Assembly (NCBI GenBank): GCA_030544235.1
Contig: JARUPU010000033.1
Coordinates: 2,542,001 to 2,606,000 of the forward strand
Direction: 5' to 3'
DNA: 64,000 nucleotides
Source of the DNA: Lepturacanthus savala
Taxonomy: Eukaryota; Chordata; Actinopteri; Scombriformes; Trichiuridae
A program made the position numbers and the translations under genes. Below, piece by piece: positions 55,744 through 64,000 of the stretch (positions within the stretch are counted from its first letter, which is position 1; each line of letters starts with the position of its first letter). The notes below the pieces were generated by a model. It saw nothing but the letters and a program-made list of their open reading frames with translations, ran no database searches and was not told where the DNA came from.

Positions 55744-56309
55744 ATACAGTAACAGTAGTTATGTCTCACACAAACAAAGGGCTACCAATCTAGCGGTTTA
55801 ACGCTAATGCTAACAACAACCACAATACTTTAGATGAAAAAAAAAAAAAGAATCCTGTCAAAAATATAAATTCACGAACACACGAACACACACCAAGTCA
55901 TATTACGTCAACAGGAGCAAACACACACTCACACAGGGTTAACAGCCTTTATGCTAACATCACACATCATCACACGGTAAAAAACGTCCAAAGAAGCAAA
56001 TCCTGACAGAAATATAACTTTTCGTCTCGGACACAGACGCCCACACACATACATAAAACCATTTAAAGACTAAAACTAACAGCATCTATGTCAGAAGCAC
56101 TCAGGCGAGGTAGCTAGCAAGCTAATGCTAACGGGAGGACAAGGCAAAGAAAACAGTAATTTACTCAGAAAAGTCTATTTTACCTGTTGAAGGCGGTCCA
56201 AAGGAGTCACAGGCGTCCAGGATCCAAAGAAACTATGAAATAATCCACAAAAAAATCAGATTTTCATCAAAATCCGTCAAATATTCCAATAAACCGCGGA
56301 GCAGCAGTG

Positions 56310-56880
56310 GTGTCCTACCCAAGTGAAGTTGGTTTTATATTTGAAATTCGCTCGTATTTTTCAGGTTCTAACTATAATAGCGTCATGAATTGTGTACAGA
56401 TTCCTTCCAGATTGGTATTATTTTGTAGATATAAGTAAGCCAAACATTTCACAAGTGTCATTAACCCACCAACCTCAGTGATTGTGGTGAAAATTTAAAA
56501 TAACAGCGCTGAATATCCATCCCAGCTGCCTGCAGCAGCTGGTGCGCTTAGGGACCGTCTGTAAATTACTGCTGTCGGCCGGAAGCCACAACAAAATATA
56601 CTGCTATATTAAATTATGAAATTCATTAAATTTAACCATGAAATTCTATGATTTTCACTTGAAAATAATAAAAACATTTACGTGTGCAAATACAATAAAA
56701 AGAAGTTGTAACCTCATCAGCCACTCACACATTAGACAAGCATTATCTCCCCAAAAATCATGTGCCAAATACTTGAAAAACAATAAAAATCCATTCAAAA
56801 TTAACAAATGTCTTATTTTGAAAAGCTCTCTGAAATTTAAACCTGCAAACAAAATTCTACTTCTCATCCATTTTTTTAGG
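56310..56880. other. Intergenic stretch, no gene recognised
   Basis: AT-rich, single copy in the window. The frame starting at 56638 has no domain before it enters the CA/TA repeat. Confidence 0.45.
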
Positions 56881-56886
56881 TCCGTC

Positions 56887-56896
56887 TTATATATAT

Positions 56897-56935
<39 letters not shown>

Positions 56936-57124
56936 CACACATACATATATATATGCACATATACACACATACACATACATACATACACACATACACACAC
57001 ATACACACACACATACACACACACATACACATACATACACACATACATACATACATACACACATACACATACATACACACACACACATACATACACACAC
57101 ATATATACACACATATATACACAC
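56887..57124. repeat. Compound CA/TA/CATA microsatellite
   Basis: Runs of CA, TA and CATA. Thr/His/Ile and Cys/Val/Tyr frames here are by-products. Confidence 0.96.
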
Positions 57125-57935
57125 TAGGCTTGTCCCGATCCAATATCGGCATCGGATCGGCCACCGATATTGGCAAAAATATGCATATCTGTATCGGGGC
57201 TGCGCACCTATTCGCCTCTCGTTGCATAGCAACCAGAGACGTGCTCAGACTTGTCGCCCCGTGGCAAACGGCACAGACACCGAAACAGCGTTGATTACAC
57301 TGAAACGAGCACAGTGGAATTGTTCCAGCGCTCGGATAATGTAACTAATGTGACTTTAGTACATTGTTTTCTTTAACATGGGATGTTGACTTCTTCTCCT
57401 TTTTTAACGGAACGCATCTTCGCAAATCTGCGGAAATGTGAGCGCGACTCCGGTGACTGGACTCGACTGTGTGTCACCTGATGCAGGAATAACGACGCAC
57501 CAAAAAAATAAATGAAAAGTGTTAAACCAGCATGTCTAAACAGAGAGAAGATGTATAACAGGATGTTGAATATCCATTCAATGTGACAAAAAAACGTTTA
57601 TTTAGACGTCTTTATTCTGAAAATCCCACTTTGAAAAGTGGGATTTAAAACACTCCAGACCACCATTACATTTTTTAGCTTGCGCACCCCCGAGTGCTCG
57701 GACAGTCAGGGCAAACAGTTGAAGGCAGTGTGTAGATAGAGATGGAGCAAAAAGTGTGGAGGAGATTGGGGAGTAGAGGGCATTTTTGTTTTTAAATAGT
57801 TAACAATATTATTTGCACTGGTTTTTAAAGCCTTAGTTTACACATGCTCAAGAGCAGAGTACTGATGCTGAGTTAATAGACTATTTCGGTATCGGCCACC
57901 AGTATCGGTATCGGCTCGGAAAAACTGACAAACTG
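57125..57935. mobile_element. hAT-like repeat with CCGATATCGG-type ends (tentative)
   Basis: The left end reads TAGGCTTGTCCCGATCCAA and then ATCGGATCGGCCACCGATAT. The right end contains GGTATCGGCCACCAGTATCGG and CGGCTCGGAAAAAC. Pairs of GTATCGG(CCACC)GATATT-type motifs are typical of fish hAT-like elements. No transposase is present, and the right terminus looks truncated. Confidence 0.5.
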
Positions 57936-58844
57936 TTCTCTGCCACATAAATTACAGTCCAATGTCTCTGTAGTTCTGTGGTCGATGAAAACATTTATGA
58001 GTGCAGGAAATTCAAGCTCATAGCATAACTCGGTATCTATGCATAAATATGGGAATATTTAATTTAATCTTACCGTGCATTTCCATATTTCATTAGAAGC
58101 TGAAACTCTGCTTTATTGGGAATCTTATGCGACACTTTAAGGTGTTGCTTTAGATTGGCATAGCTACCAAAACACAGTCCACAGAGTTTTCTATTCTGCA
58201 GGTAATCAAAAATAATAAACTAATATTCTGCCATCTTAGAAAAGTATCACAAAGTACCCTCTTAAGTGATTTCTACTTACCATTTTGCCAAAGAGCTTAT
58301 TTAAGGAACTGAAACCTGTGCATTTAAAGAGGTTTAAGGATAAGTGGTCATAATGTTAATGTAAAAATTGGAATTTTTAAAACAATTAAAAAAAAATAAT
58401 ATAGTACAAAAGTTTACTTCTACAACACTTAAAACTATTTTGTTTACCCTGAGCTGTACGAGCTGTGCGTCCTGGCTGATTCTCTGCTGCTCTGGACACT
58501 CTTCTCTTCTTTCTTTCTGTCTGTCTTTCCTTCTTTCCCCTGAAACCTGTGATTTTAAAGGGGTTTAAGAAGAATATGTGATCATAATGTTAACGTAAAA
58601 ATTGGAAAACTGATCATATTCAAACAATAATATTTTTTTTTGTTTTTGTTGCAGGCCCTAACCCCTAACCCTAAACTCTAATCACTTTTTCCACTATATC
58701 CCTCCTTCAGACGTCAAAAGCTCCCATGAAAAAAATACCAATCAATTATTAACAATAAACTGGAAAGTGTAATTGGTTAAAAAAAAAAAAAGTTTTTAAA
58801 TAAGATAATTTAAAAGTTAAATTTAAACATTTCAAACATTTCGC
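57936..58844. other. Intergenic stretch with a 232-bp duplicated segment
   Basis: GAAACCTGTG...TTTAAAG followed by GGTTTAAG and ATAATGTTAA occurs at 58312-58370 and again at 58541-58600. A T/C-rich block after GCTCTGGACACTCTTCTC occurs at 58490 and again at 58901. These look like partial duplications of the 3' region of the SET pseudogene. Confidence 0.55.
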
Positions 58845-59730
58845 TCAACCCTCCGTTACCCCAAGCTGTATGGGCTGTAAGTCCTTGTTGCCTCTCTGGT
58901 GCTCTGGACACTCTTCTTCTCTTCTTACTTTCTTTTTTCTTTTTTTCCTCTGGGCACTCTTCTCTTCTTCACAATGAGGCTTCTTCTGTCCATGTTTAAA
59001 GTGACCTGTTCCATTTTTCTCACAGGTAAGGCGTTCACAATTCTCATTTCCCTTCCCAAAAAAGTTGTTACCATAAAAACATGTGAACTCCTCACCAGGT
59101 GAGATCGGTCTGATGACCTCAACATATACAAAACTCTTCCGAGATACATACTTGACATTTGGACTGCAGTCATGGTTGATAAATCTCACAGGCCCAAGCA
59201 AAAGCTGATCGCACCATTTGTGCAAAGAATAAATTATGCTAAAGTCATTGACCCCATCTTTAATCATTGAGCTGTTGGTGGGACTCATCTCTGCCAAGCA
59301 TCCAAGCAGGCCCTCCACACGCTGTCCAACATCCTAATTCCTGAGAGATTGAGATCTCCTTCACTCCATTGGTCTCAGTAGAGTATCTGTCAGTGGACTC
59401 TATCCTGAAACTACTGTTCGACTGGAAGGCCTTAAGGTAGCGATACACATGATGCCTCAGAAGGTCCCGACGATGGCTTCCCATAGAATTAAATTAATCA
59501 TGCAATATGACTGTTGTCAGTGCATCAAATGTCCCACTGAAAGTAAACTGACAGCTCAGCAGCATATCTTTGAGAGTACCACAAAACTGGACCTCTGGTG
59601 AAGGAGTGATGTTCATTTTACGGGTGTTGAAACCCAGCAAAGGATCCAGCAGCAAAGCTGTAGCCAGGTCATCACAGTCACAGAGCTCCACTGGACTCAT
59701 TCTGGTCCCTCCGTCCATCCCCTCTAACAA
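58845..59730 (-). pseudogene. KMT5B/KMT5C (SUV420H)-like histone methyltransferase, broken
   Basis: Read on the minus strand, the first piece (59718-59494) has MSPVELCDCDDLATALLLD, matching the N-terminal domain of SUV420H enzymes, and ends at an in-frame TAA at 59494. The same frame resumes (59484-59340) with HHVYRYLKAFQSNSSF and RYSTETNGVKE. A frameshift near 59325-59340 precedes the SET core (59318-58845): GLLGCLAEMS, NDFSIIYSLHKW, RFINHDCSPNVKYVS, GEEFTCFYGNNFFGKGNENC and CEKNGTGHF. The catalytic NHDC and post-SET Cys residues are intact. A Lys/Arg/Glu-rich tail follows. The family methylates H4K20. The stop, the frameshift and lack of introns across the domain suggest a retrocopy or a decayed paralogue. 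Confidence 0.82.
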
Positions 59731-59819
59731 TCAGAGTGGTGGGGGTCCTTTGAAACAACAAGAATAGATTTTTCTTAAAAAGAAAAATCCATAAAACGAG
59801 AGAACTAAATCTCACTCAC

Positions 59820-59906
59820 CATGCGGTCTTTGAAATATGGCTGATTCTGACCTGTGACCTCTGTGTTATGTTCAAGAGGAAGTGTCCAGATTTCGTAGTT
59901 TATAAT
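59820..59906 (-). CDS. Triplicated exon, copy A
   Basis: A minus-strand exon with acceptor TTTCCAG and donor ATG|GTGAGT. It encodes INYEIWTLPLEHNTEVTGQ followed by NQPYFKDRM. It shares splice sites and sequence with copies at 60820-60912 and 61615-61750 and lacks the two Met codons the others have. Protein family unknown. Confidence 0.5.
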
Positions 59907-59939
59907 CTGGAAATGATTCCGATTTCTAATCTATCTATA

Positions 59940-60790
59940 GAGGGCTAGAACAACTGAGCTAGGGCCCCCTTTCTGGGGACCCTCCCGTGTGGCCAGCAGG
60001 ACTTAAAATGACACGCTCCATCAGTGGGGTGGCAGGTCTCAGCCAGAGGGGGTTCCCAGACTCTACCTCTCCCTATGGGCAAATGGCCCCAAAAGACTGC
60101 AGCTAAAGTAGTGATTCCACATTTTAATCTTGGGACCAACGTGACACAGGGGGAAGGCAGGTTTGGGCCAGAGGTAGATGCAAGTCTCTATCACTGTGTG
60201 GTCAAATGTCTCCCATGGGACACAGATCCATTAAGGCCTTCCTGCTTCGTAGTCAGGACAAAACCAGCTCAGTCATACTCGGCCATAGAGCCCCAAACCC
60301 CACGTGATAAAGGCCCTAATGAGCCAAGCAGATACATTACGCCATGCTTTATTCTTCAATATACTTGTACTTGCCTTGATGTATTTTTCCGTTCTCCCGT
60401 CTCTTACACGCTCCTGCCATTGCGACAAGGGATGGATACTAGCCGCTTGGCCACAATACCTTTTCTTTTTATAAATTGCAAATAGCATAAAGCCAAAAGT
60501 AACATTGAACTGTTCACATGTGCTAAAATGTACAGTATGTCCATTGTTCATGTTCCAAATTCCAATTTCTATATAATTGACAGATTGAAATTTGTAAATA
60601 TTCCACATTTACATCTATATCACAAACATTTCCATGTTATACACTAAATACAATAAAACAAAGTTTTTTAAAAGTTTAAAAGTGCATAACACTGATAAAG
60701 GTGACATTGTGATGTTAGACAGTGAAATGTGAAATAAAACTATCTTCAAACTAATTTTGCACAAGAAAAATCCATTATTACCATCTTATT
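59940..60790. other. Spacer between triplicated exons
   Basis: The first half is GC-richer with open frames on both strands (60024-60485 plus), but with no domain or neighbour support. The rest is AT-rich. No gene can be supported. Confidence 0.45.
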
Positions 60791-60819
60791 ATCCAACGAG
60801 AGAGCTAAATCTCACTCAC

Positions 60820-60912
60820 CATGTGGTCTTTGCAATATGTCTGATTCTGACCTGTGACCTCTGTGTTATGTTCAAGCATCATGGGAAGTGTCCTGATTTC
60901 ATAGCTTATAAT
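60820..60912 (-). CDS. Triplicated exon, copy B
   Basis: Acceptor CCTTTCCAG and donor ATG|GTGAGT, as in copy A. It encodes ISYEIRTLPMMLEHNTEVTG and NQTYCKDHM. It keeps one Cys of the YC-x2-C motif found in copy C. Confidence 0.5.
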
Positions 60913-60972
60913 CTGGAAAGGATTCCGATTTCTAATCTATCTATAGAGGGCTGGAACAACTGACCCCCAATT

Positions 60973-61208
60973 CATAGGTATGTTAATCTTTGATCCAAAT
61001 AAGACAATGAATCAAATGGAATCTGAATTATTGGCTGTAAAACACAATTGACAAAAATGACCACATGACAACAGATTGCAAATTTTCAGGTTTTTTTTAC
61101 TTTCACATGATTTTAATCTTTGTTTTTTTTGTTTTTTTGACACTGTGAATAACAGCATATTGTATAGAAACAGAAAATGAAAAAGAATACAAACAAATTT
61201 AAAGAATA
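60973..61208. other. AT-rich spacer
   Basis: T-rich runs near 61090 and 61120. No gene seen. Confidence 0.5.
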
Positions 61209-61542
61209 TTATTGTTCAAGGGCCCATAAAATAGCACATATGACAGCCAGAAGAGCATTGCAACCCAGGTAGATCAGGAAGATAATGAGGAGCAAGCGGA
61301 CATCCTTGGCCATCGACTCATACGGGCATTTGCTTGTATGGCGCATTGTCCTGGCAAAAGGATGAGGTGGAATCGTTGCCATTTCCACATAGTTGTTTTC
61401 TTCCTCCTCTGGGGGTCATCCTGGCTGGGGGCACGCCAGGGGCCCCTGTGGGGTTCGGTCGATCTTCTTCCATGACTTCCTCGTTTGGGTCCTCTGGACA
61501 CACTTCAAGGCAGTGTTGGGGTGGTTCCTCAACTAGGAGCAT
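61209..61542 (-). pseudogene. Small single-pass membrane protein, frameshifted
   Basis: The minus-strand frame 61415-61209 contains NNYVEMATIPPHPF, then CPYESMAKDV and a clear transmembrane helix, LLLIIFLIYLGCNALLAVIC, ending ILWALEQ before TAA at 61211. Upstream, from ATG 61542, another frame reads EVCPEDPNEEVMEEDRPNPT with a Pro-rich continuation. The natural reading needs a shift near 61395-61415. Without a homologue I cannot say whether this is decay or a splice junction. The N-terminus is acidic and would lie on one side, with a tail of about eight residues on the other. Confidence 0.5.
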
Positions 61543-61614
61543 TGCACATGAATGAATGCTATGTGAAGTGCACTGATGAAAATCAGGCTTTTAAGGTGGG
61601 AAATATTAACCTAC

Positions 61615-61750
61615 CAGCGATATTTGTCCAAAAAAGCAGGAGCTCAGTCTCATTCATCATGCAGTCTGTGCAATATGGCTGATTCTGACCCGTGACCTCT
61701 GTGTCATGTTCAAGCATCATGGGAAGTGTCCCGATTTCATAGTTTATAAT
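61615..61750 (-). CDS. Triplicated exon, copy C (longest)
   Basis: A 136-nt minus-strand exon with acceptor TTTCCAG and donor GCTG|GTAGGT, open throughout: NYEIGTLPMMLEHDTEVTGQ, then YCTDCMMNETELLLFW. It extends past the donor used by copies A and B, where GTGAGT is GATGAATG here. It lies upstream of the membrane-protein exon on the same strand and may belong to the same gene. Confidence 0.52.
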
Positions 61751-61861
61751 CTGGAAATGGAGAGACGGTTGATGTTTTCAAAGGAGTCTCAAGAATCATC
61801 TATTGATCAAGCATTGAATTGACTTATTCAGTTATTTGGTTATTTATTTATTTTAGATTTA

Positions 61862-62005
61862 TTTTACTTTTAAATCCTGTCTTCCGTTTTAATAGAACAT
61901 GCAAACTCCACACAGAAAGGTCCCAGACCCAGGACCGAGGAGGTCTTGAACCTTCTTGCTGTGAGGCAACGGCGCTAACCCCTGCCCCACCTTGGCGCCC
62001 AGATA
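61862..62005 (-). mobile_element. tRNA-derived SINE-type repeat, reverse orientation
   Basis: Minus-strand reading gives GGGGTTAGCGCCGTTGCCTC, then GGTTCAAGACCTCC and GTGTGGAGTTTGCATGTTCT. Same family head as 42503-42700. The 3' portion is missing. Confidence 0.72.
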
Positions 62006-62417
62006 TTTATATAATTCATAATAATATATATCATAATGTACACAGAATAGGTAACTATGAGTAATTTATTTATATTTTCCAATAATTCCATCTGCAATTT
62101 TCTTCTCATCTACACTTTACAAGAACTTTGCTGCAATAACAGGGTGTTTATAGGCATTTGTTTTTATTTTTGTTATCTATTTAGTTGCTGCTTCTTCTGC
62201 TTCTGCTTTATTTTTTCTTCAATTTCCCTGATGGAACATTCCAAAGAACCAATGAAGTCCTATATGATCTAATGTGATCTAATCTAAATATCAGAGTAGA
62301 CTCACCATTCCCCAACTGACCTGGGGATCCCAACTTGAAAATTCTGCAAAATTAAATAATTGAAAATTTGGAAGTTTGCATTGGAAAAATTCCATATTAG
62401 GGGCCATATTTTAGACC
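62006..62417. other. Intergenic stretch, no gene recognised
   Basis: AT-rich and T-rich. The 62057-62272 frame is low complexity (Cys/Phe-rich) and not supported. Confidence 0.5.
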
Positions 62418-62700
62418 CTGCTAAAAATGGCCTCAAAATCACACCAAACAACCAAAAGGTCAAATATCAGCCTGACCCTATGACCCCATGCCTTCAATAT
62501 ACTCTCTGACCTCAAAAAGCACACTTTCAAATTTTGCTCCCAATAAAATGAATGGAACTAAATGTTAAACATGCTAAAAATGGCCTCAAAATCACTCCAA
62601 ATGACCTAGAGGTCTAATATCAGCTCACGCTATGACCCCATGCCATCAGCATGCTCGCTCACGTCAAAAAGCACACTTCCAAATTTTGCTTTGATTCAAA
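62418..62700. repeat. 150-bp direct duplication
   Basis: GCTAAAAATGGCCTCAAAATCAC through AAAAAGCACACTTYCAAATTTTGC occurs at about 62419-62540 and 62571-62690 with scattered differences. It borders the CCCTAA array. Confidence 0.8.
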
Positions 62701-62724
62701 TGAATCAAAGCAAAATTCTTAATT

Positions 62725-64000
62725 GGGGGGGTAGAATTGGTTCCATTTCTATATGATTTTCAGAGCTGCAGCACCTTTAAAATCACTGGGAGGGATATAC
62801 CTGGTAGTTTCGTTCCCTATACCCCAACGCTGAGCCTAACCCTAACCCTAGTCTAACCCTAACCCTAACTCTAAATTCTTAACTGGGGGGTGTAGGAATT
62901 GGTTCAATTTCAATATGATTTTCGGTTTCAGAGCTGCAGCACCTTTAAAATCACTGGGAGGGATATACCATGTAGTTTTGTTCCCTATACCCTAACGCTG
63001 AGCCTAACCCTAACCCTAGACTAACCCTAACCCTAAATTCTTAACTGGGGGGTGTAGGAATTGGTTCAATTTCTATATGATTTTCGGTTTTGGAGCTGCA
63101 GCACCTTTAAAATCACTGGGAGGGATATACCTGGTAGTTTTGTTCTCTATACCCTAAAGCTGAGCCTAACCCTAACCCTAGTCTAACCTTAACCCTAAAC
63201 CTAACCCTAACCCTAAATTCTTAACTGGGGGGTGTAGGAATTGGTTCAATTTCGATATGATTTTCTGTTTCGGAACTGCAGCATCTTTAAAATCACTGGG
63301 AGGGATATACCTGGTAGTTTCGTTCCCTATACCCCAACGCTGAGCCTAACCCTAGTCTGACCCTAACCCTAAACCTAACCCTAAATTCTTAACTGGGGGG
63401 TGTAGGAATTGGTTCAATTTCTATATGATTTTCGGTTTTGGAGCTGCAGCACCTTTAAAATCACTGGGAGGGATATACCTGGTAGTTTCGTTCTCTATAC
63501 CCTAAAGCTGAGCCTAACCCTAACCCTAGTCTAACCCTAACCCTAACCCTAACCCTAAATTCTTAACTGGGGGATGTAGGAATTGGTTCAATTTCGATAT
63601 GATTTTCGGTTTCGGAGCTGCAGCACCTTTAAAATCACTGGGAGGGATATACCTGATAGTTTCGTTCCCTATACCCCAACGCTGAGCCTAACCCTAACCC
63701 TAGTCTAACCCTAACCCTAACCCTAACCCTAAATTCTTAACTGGGGGGTGTAGGAATTGGTTCAATTTCAATATGATTTTCGGTTTCGGAGCTGCAGCAC
63801 CTTTAAAATCACTAGGAGGGATATACCTGGTAGTTTCGTTCTCTATACCCTAAAGCTGAGCCTAACCCTAACCCTAGTCTAACCCTAACCCTAACCCTAA
63901 ATTCTTAACTGGGGGGTGTAGGAATTGGTTCAATTTCGATATGATTTTCGGTTTTGGAGCTGCAGCACCTTTAAAATCACTGGGAGGGATATACCTGGTA
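62725..64000. repeat. Tandem repeat of 160-182 bp, each unit ending in (CCCTAA)n
   Basis: About eight units start AATTCTTAACTGGGGGGTG, continue through GGAGCTGCAGCACCTTTAAAA and GGGAGGGATATACCTGGTAG, and end with GAGCCTAACCCTAACCCTAG and further CCCTAA repeats. Unit length varies with the CCCTAA number; starts lie near 62725, 62878, 63040, 63222, 63388, 63566, 63738 and 63904. The array runs off the right edge. It fits a subtelomere-type satellite or an interstitial telomeric repeat. Confidence 0.93.

Larger units (their letters stand above)
52111..56309 (-). mobile_element. Helitron-like element, copy 2, internally deleted
   Basis: Block 52111-54021 matches copy 1 at 19498-21439, and block 54348-56309 matches about 34675-36077. 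Between them, copy 2 has only 325 bp of unrelated DNA where copy 1 has the helicase, protease-like and SGNH-like exons. The minus-strand 3' end is again hairpin (ACAATTTCTGCAGGAATTGT), CTAG, T. The start-codon exon has lost its donor, so nothing can be made from it. This is the expected form of a non-autonomous derivative. A solo LTR has inserted into it. Confidence 0.78.

Noticed and set aside
56655..57294. Cys-Val-Tyr and Thr-His-Ile rich proteins
   Set aside because: Translation of the CA/TA microsatellite.
60024..60485. 153-codon plus-strand frame between triplicated exons
   Set aside because: No domain or start context. It overlaps another long frame on the opposite strand, and GC content alone can explain it.

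Overview
The window looks like repeat-rich chromosomal DNA from a bony fish. Supporting signs are tRNA-derived fish interspersed repeats, a young endogenous retrovirus (ERV), a KMT5-like SET pseudogene, a vertebrate-type tRNA-Lys(CUU) cluster and CCCTAA telomere-type repeats. There are no bacterial genes. Most open frames in the first 18 kb are by-products of a satellite whose 189-bp period is a multiple of three.

Layout. (1) 1-19130 is an AT-rich 189-bp satellite array of about 100 monomers. It shows three nested scales of amplification: 756-bp four-monomer units, a 6608-bp tandem duplication and a 2454-bp tandem duplication. The right edge is old and degenerate. (2) 19498 to about 36183 is a minus-strand Helitron-like element. 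Its multi-exon gene encodes, in order, a Cys-rich N-terminus, an SGNH-hydrolase-like domain, a Pro-rich linker, a Cys-protease-like exon and a broken PIF1-type helicase. Its low-coordinate end has a Helitron-type terminus (hairpin, then CTAG next to T). (3) Inside an intron of that gene sits a 9.2-kb ERV (23939-33126, minus strand) with two LTRs, a PBS of tRNA-Leu type, gag, broken pro-pol, broken env and a PPT. (4) 36184-46900 is mostly non-coding: microsatellites, a GT/TTAGGG-like minisatellite, a tRNA-derived SINE, three hairpins, a TATA promoter in front of decayed repeats, and a gag-pro remnant of a second retrovirus. (5) 46907-51248 holds 14 tandem tRNA-Lys(CTT) genes. (6) 52111-56309 is a second, internally deleted copy of the Helitron-like element, carrying a 540-bp solo LTR with a 5-bp target duplication. 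(7) 56880-62000 holds microsatellites, a hAT-like repeat, a KMT5/SUV420H-like pseudogene, a triplicated exon and a short membrane-protein exon. (8) 62725-64000 is a tandem repeat whose units each end in (CCCTAA)n; it runs off the window.

Interplay. The two Helitron-like copies date their own insertions. Copy 1 keeps the gene block and gained the ERV. Copy 2 lost the gene block and gained the solo LTR, and copy 1 supplies the empty site. The ERV's LTRs differ by two substitutions and one 6-bp indel over about 366 bp, so it is young although already coding-defective. No intact host protein gene is evident. The best functional candidates are the tRNA genes.
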